Shown in pieces: positions 1 through 11,000 of a stretch of 64,000 nucleotides of DNA; positions within the stretch are counted from its first letter, which is position 1, and each line of letters begins with the position of its first letter. This DNA is from Rhineura floridana (taxonomy: Eukaryota > Chordata > Lepidosauria > Squamata > Rhineuridae): contig NC_084482.1 in NCBI RefSeq assembly GCF_030035675.1, forward strand, positions 226,822,943 through 226,886,942. Direction: 5' to 3'. The translations under genes and the position numbers were made by a program. The notes beneath the pieces are model-generated. The model searched no databases and had not been told where the DNA came from. It was given only the letters and a program-made list of their open reading frames with translations.

Positions 1-1530
1 CTGCTTTTTCAAAGGTACTGAGGTAAATTTGAGGATCTTGACCAGGCTCATAGACAGCAAAGTCCTTTGGAGTAATTTTTATTCTTGCTCCGTCTCTGTC
101 CTTTCTTGTTTCATCAGAATGAAACTTCTCTCTTTCAAATTTTAACTTTTCTACTTGTAATTCGGCATCCACTGCTCGTTGTTTCTCCCTCTCCTCAAAC
201 CCCATTCTCATTTTCTCAGCTTCCATCCTCAGTCTCTCAGCTTCCAACTCTCGCTGTTTATCTTTTTCCTCAGCCTCCATCCTCAATCTCTCAGCTTCCA
301 ACTCTCTCTGCTTGTCTTTTTCCTCAGCCTCCATCCTCAATCTCTCAGCTTCCAACTCTCTCTGTTTTTCCTTCTCTGCACCTTCCATCCTCAACTTCTC
401 TCTCAAGTACTCTATATAAGCGGGATTGCTTAAATATCCTTCTGGGGTCTCTTCTCTGACAGGTTGTTTTTGCTGGGCAGTTGCAAATCCTATAAGTGCT
501 ACCCTCAATTCATCTACCCCTTTACCCTCATGAGGTAAATTGAATGTTATGCACTTCTCCACCAGCTCCTCTCTTTTCATTTTTATGTATTCAGCCATGG
601 TGTTTGAGTTCACTCACTCTTTGCCACACACTCTTTGCCAGTCACTCTCACAAGAAGTCTTGTTTTGTTATTTCTGTTTGCCACACAACTATTAGGGATT
701 GTCTAGTATTCGTATCTCACTGCTACAGCCAACACCTGTGACGTAGTCTCCTTTGTTACCATGTGTCTTTGGGACTCTCTTTGGTTCGTATCTGGATTCT
801 CTGTTGTTCGTATCCCACCGCTACTGACACCACATGTGATGCGTCCTTCCCTGGCTCTTCCTGTCAGGTTCCTACCTGCTCGTGGTTACTGCCTGTCTCT
901 AGGCACCACCAGGGACTCCACCAGTCCGGACCGCTCTCTCTTATGATTTCTCTCCCCGCTCTAGCACAGATCTCAACAGATCCCCCTGCTAGGCAACCAC
1001 CAGTAACGTCCCAATACTAGTATTCCCAGAGACTCTGAATACTGGTATTGTTATTCTCTTCACCGCTGCCACCATTTGTTACAGTTCCCCTTCAGCCTTG
1101 GTCATTACCTTACCCTCCCTTCTGGTCTGTGAAACCCCAGCCAAGGATCAGGCCTTTGGTAAACCAAATTAAGTATTTATTACAGATAACAGAGCTAACA
1201 AGATTAACAAGATTTCTTCTTAAGGCACATAAGCATATGGTTTTACTCAATACTAATCTGAACTCCACCTCCCTCCTGGTAAACAACTCTCTAAACCCCA
1301 CCAAGCAATCCACTCTTTCTCTTCTCCCCCCAGATTCCACAATTCACCACCTCACATTCACCCAGATTTACCTGTCATCCTTTCATTTATACTGTCAGCC
1401 ATTTTAAACATTCAGCCAATCATCAAGCATTCTATTGCCTATTCACTCCCCCTCCTCTTTCACTACTTACCATGTATACTCTAAACAACCAGCACTTACC
1501 ATATATACACTAATATATAGGAACATCACA
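1..1530 (-). mobile_element. LTR retrotransposon, 5' part (LTR, leader, gag-like start); continues off the left edge
   Basis: On the minus strand the order is LTR (1077-1530), a primer-binding-site-like stretch beginning TGGTGGCAGCGG just inside the LTR, an untranslated leader, and a gag-like reading frame that starts near 598 and runs off the left edge. The gag-like part is highly charged and contains an 18-residue unit repeated about three times (54-bp period, about 241-402), predicted coiled coil. Leader, primer site and charged gag suggest a Gypsy-type element, but no polymerase lies inside the window, so the family is inferred. Only the 5' end is visible, so age and completeness cannot be judged. 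Confidence 0.6.
1077..1530 (-). repeat. Long terminal repeat of the left-edge LTR element
   Basis: About 454 bp. Read on the minus strand it starts TGTGATGTTCC and ends CTGTAACA, i.e. TG...CA termini, with an AT-rich TATA-like stretch close to its 5' end. The TGGTGGCAGCGG primer-binding-like motif follows immediately. The partner LTR would lie outside the window. Confidence 0.6.
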
Positions 1531-2027
1531 GGCCTCAGTTAGGAGAGCATCTATCTGAGGAAGAGGGAAACGATCCCTTAGAAGGGACCCATTCTGTGAG
1601 AGACTAGCAGCAATCTTCTGATGCCAAGGATACTTCTTGGGGATGGAGGAATTCTCATAGTGGGTGGTTCACTCACTTCACACATGGGGTGTGTGAAGGG
1701 GTTGCAGACCGCAGGGTGCTTTGTCTGCCTGGCACAAAGTTAGTGGATGTCATCTTGACAGCTTGGTTGATAGTGCTAGAGAGAAGACAGTGGCCACGGT
1801 GCATGTTGGCACCCATGATATGGGTAAATGCAGTTGTGAGGTCCTGGAAGCAAAATTTAGGTTGCTAGGTGGGATGTTGAAAGCCAGGACATCCAAGGTG
1901 GCTTTCTCTGAAATGCTATCGGTTCCACGTGCAGAAAAATAGGTGCAGCTTTGTAGACTCAATGCATGGATGAGGTGCTGGTGTTGGGAGGAGGGGTTTG
2001 GATTTTTTAGGCACTGGGGATCATTTT
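1531..2027 (+). mobile_element. CR1-type LINE, ORF1 fragment (esterase-like region)
   Basis: The plus strand encodes a degenerate CR1 ORF1. The recognisable block is HVGTHDMGKC at about 1803-1833, matching the HVGTNDIG motif of the esterase/SGNH-like domain of CR1 ORF1 proteins. It is followed by a conserved LNAWMRCWC...GFGFFRHW segment. One in-frame TAG at 1940-1942 separates the two, and the frame otherwise runs 1721-2023. The fragment ends where a separate LTR-like sequence begins at 2028. Confidence 0.6.
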
Positions 2028-2450
2028 TGTCCCGTCCAGAGTCAGACCCAAGAGGCTGAGACGTTGGTGCAAGTAAATCTTGTTTTATTAGAGTAATGGA
2101 TACATCAAAAGCAGTGCGCTTCATAGAGTTCCGACAATAACTCACTATAATTCCCTAACAACACTTTAAACCTGCTCTGCAACGTAAAAGAGAGTTGATG
2201 CAACACCCCCCTCCCAACTGAGCAGACTTATATAGGGGAAGTTTTGGAGTGCAATCTCTCACTCCTTCGTACCCCCACCCTCTGACCGGTACGCTTTTCC
2301 TGCTGTTGAGAGCAAGGTGAAGGGGACCGAACTTCCAAGGGCTCGTCTGACAAAACAGGGTCCTTATCAACAGACAGGGAAGTAGAAGGCGGGGAAGATG
2401 AGTGTGGTCTTATTGTGTACTGATCTGACGTTAAACAGCACACACAGGCC
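2028..2450 (-). repeat. Solo-LTR-like segment (right boundary uncertain)
   Basis: On the minus strand there is a TATA box (CTATATAAG, about 2228-2236), then an AATAAA polyadenylation signal about 150 bp downstream, then a short U5-like stretch ending GGGACA. That is the order seen in retroviral or retrotransposon LTRs. It interrupts the CR1 ORF1 fragment. The 5' limit on the minus strand and a target-site duplication were not found, so the family and the right edge are open. Confidence 0.4.
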
Positions 2451-2689
2451 ATTGGGCACAGCAGATGAGCAACAAGGAACCCATCCATGAGAGGAGTGGG
2501 AGCAAGGAACAAGGCATAGATAGCCTTGCCCTAGTCTTCTGTGGTAGCGCACCACCTCCCCATGGCCATACCTCCCTGTACCCATGATCACTGAAATTGG
2601 GGTGGCATCATCCATGTTCCTCCTTACTAAGACTCCTCTTAAACACCTAATATGGACACAGTTGAACGGAGGAAATGATCCTGCAGGGT

Positions 2690-2875
2690 TAGAGTGCTAA
2701 TAACCCAAAACAGTACTGCCTGCCAGTTCAACAGAATGCAATTGAACAGGCACCAACAAGCAGATCCCATCTCTAGGCTGCAACTACCCTTTGGAACTCC
2801 CTCCCACTTGCACTTAAGACGGTCTCCTTCTCTGTTGTCATTTTGCTGCCTTCCACATGGAGTTTTTATTTTATT
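2690..2875 (+). mobile_element. L2-type LINE 3' coding end fragment
   Basis: The sequence around 2790-2870 resembles the ORF2 C-terminus plus 3' start seen at 55370-55460 in this window (TTTGGAACTCCCTCCCACTT, then a TCTCTGTTGTC block). An AT-rich LINE-tail-like stretch on the other strand follows at 2860-2990. Confidence 0.45.
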
Positions 2876-2880
2876 TTTAA

Positions 2881-3820
2881 AAATTAAATGCTGGTTTTCA
2901 CCCTCTAGGTGTCAAAGCAACTTACAATGATAAAAATATACAGAATACAAAATTTAAGTCGTAGTCGACATGAAAGCACATGACAACAACAGCAAAATTT
3001 AAAACATAATTCAAACCTCAAAAAACCCAGTCAGTATCTCTGTTGGATTTGAAATTGTTTATATAATATATGCAATTGTTTTAATTATATGTATGTTTGT
3101 GTGTATGATATTCTTTTCACTGGTATACCCCGCTGTACACCCCATCAGAGGCTTTAAGTGGCTTTTAATATATGTTTGAATTGTATTGTGAAATCACTAT
3201 GACTGAGGGACCATGTCCTTTGTAATCAATGATATTCCTTTCCAATCAAGTCCATCATTTTTGTGCAACCTTCTTTAACACATGATAACCATAGATGACA
3301 TAAATAAGGAACTGTGTGTGTGGGGGGGGGAAGGGCTGTTGAACACCCAAAACTAAACATGCGGGCACACCAGGTCACACACCTACACTTCTGGGAGAAA
3401 GTGCAAATAACAGCCCCCAAAGCCAAAAATGAATAAGAAAGTGGGGAGTGTGCCCCACACTCAAGAAACTTTGGGACTTCCCAGATCATCAACTGACACA
3501 ACCACGAGGGCATCCTTGGAGAGACATCCATGCATTTTGATCACCCCTAGTTCCCTATTCATTTACATATAAGCAGTGTCAAATAGGATATTCTTCCAAC
3601 AGTCAGCTTCATTTGATGGTCCAGATTCTAATATTATGAGAGAGGGAACTTTTGCTGACTTTCCTCATTTTGAGATTTTTTTATTTTAGGGAGAAAAAGC
3701 AAGTAAAGTGCCCCAAGGAAGAGAGACAGCAATGGTGTGCAAGACCTCTATGGGGTGGAAAAAGTGGAGAGGGTAAGTATTTCTCTCTCTTTCATAATCC
3801 TAAAACCCAAAGGGGCCACT
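2881..3820. other. No gene seen; repeat-derived and AT-rich intergenic DNA
   Basis: Contains LINE-tail-like AT-rich sequence to about 3200 and a short G run near 3320. A 101-codon minus-strand frame (3226-3531) has no recognisable domain and is probably chance. Confidence 0.5.
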
Positions 3821-3824
3821 GAAG

Positions 3825-4215
3825 GAAGCTGAATGTTGTACGATTCAGGGCGGCCAAAGAAAGTACTTCTTCACACGGTACATGGCTAACTGATGGAATC
3901 CCTTCCCAGAAGAGCTGGCGAAGGCCACCAGTTTGGATGGCTTTATAAAGAGGATTGAACAAAATCAAGGAGGGTAAAGCTTATCAACAGTGACTAGCCA
4001 CAATGGCTCCCTCCACAGTTGTAGACACTATGACTTTAGATACCAGTTGCTGGGAATCACAAATGGGGAGAGCGCTTTTGGGCTGAGGTCCTGCTTGTGT
4101 GGGCCTCCCATCATGGGCACCTGGTTGGCCACTGTGAGAACAGGATGCTGGACTAGATGGGCCCCCATTGGCCTGGTCCAGCTCCTGCAGGGCTCTTCTG
4201 ATGCCAATAAAGTTC
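3825..4215 (+). mobile_element. CR1 LINE 3' end (ORF2 C-terminus and 3' UTR)
   Basis: Encodes the CR1 ORF2 C-terminal signature (a KYFFTR-like stretch, then SLDGFIKRIEQ) with frame breaks. The CR1 3' UTR follows, with the conserved CACCTGGTTGGCCACTGTGA and GATGCTGGACTAGATGGGCC blocks. The same 3' UTR appears at 22262-22470, 40256-40500 and 55900-56420. This copy is part of the upstream block shared by all three V2R genes. Confidence 0.8.
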
Positions 4216-4853
4216 AGGCAAACTCACCTTTTCCCATCCCTGAACCATGTCAAGGAATTCAGTAAACACATTTTTTCTCCTGTTCCACACCTGCGCCCAT
4301 AAAGTTTCAAGGAACTCGCTTCCCTTTATAATTATCAGAATCATAGTGATTTATTCTTATTCTCCCCAAAGTCCAAGGGAATCTCCACTCCACAATCAAA
4401 TATTGCCTTTGAGAGCAATAACTGCAATCGAGGGCAGCATGATGTTATTTGAAAGGTTTGGGGTATGAAACATCTCAGGTGCCACAGAGTCCTTGGGGCA
4501 GGTGAAGGGGGGGAGGAATATGCATGTGTACAGCTTAATTAATCATCTTTAAATAATAACAGGAAGCTGCCTTCTACTGAGTCAGGCTGTTGGGCCATCA
4601 AGCTGAGTACTGTCAGCTGCTCTCCAGCCAGGGGACCTCCCAGCCTCACCTGAGAAGCCAGCAGGGACTGAACCTGGGACTTTCTGCATACAAAGCAAGT
4701 GTTCTCCCCTCAGTCCCCCTTTAGCTCTGAAGCCAGAGTTGGAGGCCTCTTTATTTGCAGCTGCCGCCTTGCAAGAGTTCTGGGCTTCTTTTGATTTGCT
4801 GGCAAAGGAGTTGAGAGGTGCAGCCACAAGGAGGGTGCAGCGGCAGACCCAGA
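4216..4853 (+). promoter_or_regulatory. Upstream block of V2R gene 1, conserved in all three copies
   Basis: This stretch is closely similar to 40501-41163 and 56421-57070, the regions just before the start codons of V2R copies 2 and 3. It contains TTTCAAGGAACTCGCTTCCC, an octamer-like TATGCATGTGTACAGCTTAATTAAT region near 4520-4545, and a SINE. No TATA box at a convincing distance was seen. The promoter role is inferred from position and conservation only. Confidence 0.5.
4560..4725 (-). mobile_element. tRNA-derived SINE just upstream of V2R gene 1
   Basis: Read on the minus strand it has a tRNA-like head and a conserved body (GAACCTGGGAC and GCTGCCTTCTACTGAGTCAG on the plus strand). Other copies lie at 8426-8601, 17590-17780, 40849-41022, 43808-43967, 46375-46565 and 56757-56930. 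The copies at 40849 and 56757 sit at the same place relative to V2R genes 2 and 3, so this insertion predates the duplications. Confidence 0.7.
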
Positions 4854-5062
4854 ATGAACGCGCTGCTTCTGTTGCTGCCTCTTGCAACCTACGGGATGCA
4901 GCAGAAGGCAAAATGCCCCTTGAATCTCATCAGGGATGAAAATGATGCCTTGCATTTTTACAGGCCGGGAGACCACCTCATTAGCGGACTCATCGCTCCA
5001 AAATTTGTTGTCACTCAACAACCCTTCAACTTTTCCAGCACTCCCTTAAACAGCCTTTATTC
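4854..5062 (+). CDS. VMN2R: V2R gene 1 exon 1
   Basis: 209 nt, starts at the ATG of [14 protein letters not shown] (hydrophobic signal peptide), continues into mature sequence with CPLNLIRD and a [13 protein letters not shown] segment, and ends at donor TC|GTAAGT in phase 2. The same length and start are kept in copies 2 and 3, which supports this start codon. Confidence 0.9.
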
Positions 5063-8000
5063 GTAAGTAATGATGTGTGGAGGCATTTCTGCTTCCTGAT
5101 GACATTTGCATCCTCCTAATTTACCTGGGTCAGCCCCTATTTCTTGGTATACCTGGTAAATCTCTATCCCCAGTTCGCCCACTAAGGCACCATGTAATTT
5201 AGTGGTGTCAAATACAGCTGGAGAATTTAGGTAGGAGTATAATTTTAAGGGAAAGACACAAACTTCCTCTTTGCTTTTAAACATTCTGACATGACACAGG
5301 CTGAAGCTAGATGAGTCTTTTGTTGTGGTCTAAACAAGGATGCCAGTGCATTTGATTTATTTCTTTATTAATAGATCTATTGACAGTGTTTCAAAGCAGG
5401 GTACAATGTTTTGTTGTTGTATGTGCCCTCAAGTCAATTACAACCTATGGTGATCCAATGGATCAGTGACCTCCAAGAGCATCTGTTGTGAACCACCCTG
5501 TTCAGATCTTGTAAGTTCAGGTCTGTGCCTTCCTTTATGGGATCAATCCATCTCTTATTTGGCCTTCCTCTTTTTCTACTCCCTTTGATTTTTCCCAGGG
5601 TGCAATGTAGTTTAAGAAATAGAAGCAGTTACACTATCCTCAGTATGACTTGCAAATGTTGTTGTGTGTGCTTTGAGTTCCAGCTTTTCTATAGTAAGCA
5701 GAACAAAATTCGTTGGGTTGTAGTCCACTAAGCCTTACTCAGAGTAGACCCACTGAAATTTAATTAGCCAGGTCTATTAACTTCAATGGGTTGACTATGA
5801 GTGGGGCTAGCATTGAATACCACCCATTGTGTGGAATTGGGGATGTGTGAATGCTCAGGCTATGCTCATTGGTGTGAAAATGGGTGAATTTCCAGCAGGT
5901 TCAACAAAATGTATGCAACTGCAAACTGGAAATGTATGGTGCAGCCATGGACTCAAACCTCAGTTTCAATGTTCAGTGTTTTGATAAAGGTTTATGGTGT
6001 CACTGCTTCATTTTCTGGGTTTTTGTTTCTGCATACACCAGTTAGAAATGTGAATAATTAAGTGGTATATAAATGACTTAAATCAATCAATCAATACCTG
6101 GCTCCAAGGGCTTTTTCTCTGGTGCCCAGCACGGCCCAACATCCCTAAGCCTTCCCCACTGATGTGAGGGGCTGCTCTTCCCACCGCCCACTACAAACAC
6201 ACAACCCATTATTGGGGGACCAGCTCTTGTGAGATAAGGAATGCCTAGAAAGGCCCTTAGATTCAGTAGTGGCTGATAGCCACCACACATGGAGGTTACC
6301 ATAGGCAGGGACAAGTTGTTCTGGTTTTCTCTCTGTCCTCCTCTCTTTTAGTTTATTTATTATTACATTTATATCCCACCTTTCCCCCTAGGAGTTTAAG
6401 GTGGCTTACAAATATGGTTCTCCCCACCTGATTTTATCCTCACAACAACCCTGTGAGGTAGATTTGACTGAGAAATAGTGATTGGCCCAAGGTCACCCTG
6501 TGAGCTTCATAGCAGAATGGGGATTTGAACCCTAGTCTCCCAGGTCCCAGTCCAGCACTTTTAAGTACTGCACCACACTGGCTCTCAAGGTCCTGTGGAC
6601 ATGTAAGTGACGCAGTAGTAAAAACACTGGTAGGGCTGTGCCCCACCTTGCCCTCTATTAACTGTCCCCCCAGGTTTCCTTACATTTACAACAGAAAGAG
6701 TGGGACTTTTGCGTTTACTGAATGGAGGGTGATAGTGAATGACACCTTTTTTTTTTTTGCAGTTATATAAATGGGAGGTACTGGTACCTGCTTTCCTTCC
6801 TGCTCACCATTCAGGAGATCAATCAGGATCCCAAACTCTTACCCAACATCACCCTGGGCTACAGCGTCTATGAGACCTACTTTGATGGAAGAACGACTTC
6901 TGATGCCCTGACAGACCTGCTTGCAGGCAGGGAAGTCAATATTCCAAACTACAACTGCGGAAGACGCAACAACCTGTTGGCTGTTCTTGAAGGGGCTGAA
7001 TCTGATCTCTCCATCCATATTGCAAGCATGTTGGGCATCTACAAAATCCCACAGGTAAGAATTGAACAGCTATATATAAATCCACATTTCAATCTCTCTA
7101 GGGATATCTGAAAGGGGCATCAAGAAATTAGGCCCATAGTCTTTCAGAGAGTTGAAGATGGTTTGCAAGATCTTTCAGTTCCCCTGATGCACAGTAATAT
7201 TTCTTTTGACCCACTGACTGTCCCCCATCTGGTTAAAAAGTTTTGGAAACAATTCAGAGGGAAAATGAGATAAGGGTGCATGGTTTGTATATAGGGTTGC
7301 TAGGTCAGAAGCATCACAAACACTGAGATTTCAGGGGCTGGCCCTAGTGATGTCATAGGGGGCATGCACAAGTGATGTCATGGGGCAGGCCCTAGTAATG
7401 TCATTAAGCATGATACATTAAGCATCAATCACAGATGCTTGGAGCATACCACTGAAACAAAAAAAATTCTCTGATTGCAAATTAAGATAAAAATCTTAGC
7501 TAAATTGTGCTGTTTCCAGGTCCAGCTGAATTGCCGAGATCAAAGCACGGTTGGCAACCCCCTGCCTGGAATGCCCTGCCCCTACCTTTTAACATGGCTG
7601 CTCCAAACATCTTTACAGATTTGGCCCTTCACTGCAGAGATAGGTTTGAGAAATGAGTAAGAGTTAAGATGATTCTCTACTCTTTCCTGCCTACTCTGTG
7701 GCTTGCTATAAATTCACTTTGACAGCCAACCTAATTCCAATAAGTAATAATTGATGCAGAGAAAACACACCTGGTTTGGTGTATCCACAGGAAGTAAACT
7801 GGGAACAACAGCAATCGAAGCCACACTTCTCTCTTTTACTACAATTGGGCAAGGAACAAACCATCATGCAAATAACAAGGTGCATCAGCAGTGGATTTAA
7901 GGGGGTTGAGCTGGTTGCATGGACCACTGTTGTTGACATGAGTGGGACCCTATCAGCACATAATACCTCTGCTTTGAAATCTGCATTGGTTGCTGATTTG

Positions 8001-11000
8001 CTACCAGGCCAAGTTCAAGCTGTGCTTTCCATGTTATGGGTGCCACATAGTACTTGTTCTGCCCTTGTAAGAAATCAGTCCTGTAACGTGGCAGAACCTA
8101 CGCTTTGGAACTCCCTGCCTATTGACATTAGGCAGGCACTTCATTGTACTCATTTTGGCACCTGCTAAAAACATTTTTGTTTAGGCAAGCTTACCCAGGC
8201 ATGTAGAAGCTATTTTTTAAATCTGTTTTTAACTCATTGTTTGTTTTATTGTTTTGAATGTTTTTAAGTACATGTCTTTAACTGTTTTGGCCCATAATAT
8301 TATTGCTTTAATTCCTTCTATAAACCATTTTGAAGTTTTTTACAATAAAGCAGTATATAAGTGTTGTAAATAAAATACATAAATGTCAGCGTCACTGTGG
8401 CCCTTGGGTCTCTTCCCACTTTTAGGAACAGAGGAATCTACCTTATACGAACTCAGGCCATTTGATACCATCTAGCTCAGTACTGATGACATAGACTAGC
8501 ATTGGCTCTCCAGGATTCCAGGCAATAGTCTTTTCCCGAGATTGAATTTTGGACCTTTCCATGCAAACCATGTGCCCTACCACTGAGCTACAGCCCTTCC
8601 CATGTTTAAAAAAGTATATTTTAATTCGCTAATGAATGCATAGCATACTGGGGCAAATCCATGCATTTAAAGCACATTCAACATACATTTGAAGCACATG
8701 AATCCCACCACAGAATCCTGGAAACTATAGTTTGCTAAGGGCAGTGGGAATTACAACTGTGAGGGGGAAACTACACTTCCCAGGATTCTTTTGGGGAAGT
8801 CATGCACTTTAAATGTGAGTTGGATGTGCTTTAAATGTATTATGTGGACCTGCATTACTTCATAAACATTGCTGGTATATAAATTATTTAAATTAAATTT
8901 TAAAATGGAAATGAGCTCTACAGTTTACTAGGTCACCATGGGCTACACACCATCTCTCAGCCTAATCTACCCCTCAGGGTGAAAACAACACAGGCGGGCC
9001 ACCCCAAGGAAGAAGGGCACACTTAAAATGTAGAGGGAAAATAATCTATAACCATAGTGTGAAATCAGATACATTAATATCAATGATGTTTATTTAAATA
9101 ACCTGTAAAGATATTTATAGTGCATTCGTATGCATGATTACTCAGAAAAGAGTCCCAATGTATTCAATGGGGCTTACTAAGATAGGGAATCATCAAAGGT
9201 ATCAAAAGGTTTATTGCCAGGCCATAGGCCATCACAACATACATATAAAATAACAAAGTATAAAATCATGTAAATTCATTTAAAACAAAAGTTGAAAGGA
9301 GGAAAGAAAAACATTCAGATTTAAAGACCTTGGTCAATAATATATTTAGCCCTCATTTTTTGAGCCATGAGGGCAAAGTGAGCCACCCTGTAGGTAACCC
9401 TATAGTCCATATCGGACAGAAGATAAAAAACAGTTTGGGATGCCCAGTCAGGCCCTTGGAAATTAGGAAGGGGATTAAGAAACTGGGATCTTGGTTGAGC
9501 ATAAATGGGGCACTCCAATAAGTAATGTAAGAGATCTTCCACCTTTTGGGAGCCGCATACACATATCCTCTGATCTCTCGGAATCTGAAGATAACGGCCA
9601 GACATCAAGGCATTTGGCATCGTCTGAAATCTCAAAGATGTGAAGGCATGTCGTAAATGGACCGGAAGGAGGAGTAAAAGATAATTTGCAATGGAATGGT
9701 CTTTTTTATATACCCCAAACCATGACGAAAATTTGGAATTCAAAATTGTCAGGTTATCCATCCATATACAGTGGTTTTGTATCTGCTTACAAAGTTCAGA
9801 CTTATCTAATAGTGAATTTGACTGATTAGAGATATGATAATGGAGCTGTATCGCTCGAAATTTTGAGCTCCAAAACCTATCCTTAACAGCGATTTCATGG
9901 CACACCTTCACTAGTATCCTAGAAGTTGCATTAGTTAGGGAGGACCAGTATATCAGCAAAGTTTCATGTATACGGGCGCTAACAGGGAGTAAGCCCACTT
10001 CTGCTCTCATCAATGCTGATGGAGTGCCAGGAGGTAAATTCAAAAGCAGTCTTAAAAAGTTGTTTTGGACCGTTTCTAATGTGGAGAAAAGGGGGATCGA
10101 CCAACCCCAAATGGCAGCCCCATATGTAATCTGTGAAAGAACTTTATTTTGGAATATTTTTAGGGCGGGAGCAATCAGGTGACCCCCCTCAGTTCTATAA
10201 AATCTAAGAATCACCCCAAGAGATTTTAGAGCTATAAGTTTAACGGCCGCAATATGTTCTTTCCAAGAAAGAGAATCTTGAAATAAAATCCCTAAATATT
10301 TAAACGAGCGACACTGGGCTATTGGATGCTCCCCTATGGCCCACTTATGTTTAGTAGATCTTTTCCCAAAGACCATTGTCTTTGTTTTATGGTAGTTAAT
10401 CTGTAGAGATTCTTTTTTACAGAAATCGTCCAGTTTGGACAAAAGCCTTCTTAGGCCTATGGGAGTAAGAGACATGAGGATCATGTCATCCGCATATAAT
10501 AGGATTGAGAGTTTTCTCCCACCTATTGAGGGTGGGAAAATTTTTGGTCCCATCAGTTCAACAACTATGTCATTTAGGTACAGATTAAATAAAGCCGGAG
10601 CCAGAGGGCAACCCTGCTTTACACCCTTATTTGCCATAATTGGATCCGTCAAATTATTACCCATTCTAATTCGAAGGAAATTATCAGAGTAGATTTCTCT
10701 GATTAGGTGTAATAGACGTTTGTCTATATTGGTGTTAGCGAGCTTGGCCCATAGACGATCTCTGTCAATAGAGTCAAAAGCTGCTGCTAAATCAATAAAG
10801 GCGGCATAAAGATGTTTTGTGGGGCCTATCATTGATTGCCTTGCTATAAAATGTAAAGTGGCGCAATGATCGATAGTGCTCTGCCCTTTCCGAAATCCCG
10901 CTTGTTCTGGGTGAATGAGTAGGTTGTCTGCTTCCCACTCCTCTAACTTGAGCAGGAGAAATTTGCTGTATAATTTGGCACCTACATTAAGTAGACTAAT

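Noticed and set aside
85-459. 124-codon plus-strand frame rich in Ser, Pro and Leu
   Set aside because: It is the antisense shadow of the charged coiled-coil repeat of the minus-strand LTR element.
3226-3531. 101-codon minus-strand frame
   Set aside because: No domain, no homologous frame in the paralogous regions, no splice or promoter context; chance frame.
3660-3775. Exon-like stretch with TTTTAG before and GTAAGT after it
   Set aside because: It lies in sequence continuous with the degenerate CR1 3' part, is not present upstream of the other V2R copies, and the phases do not lead into a V2R exon.
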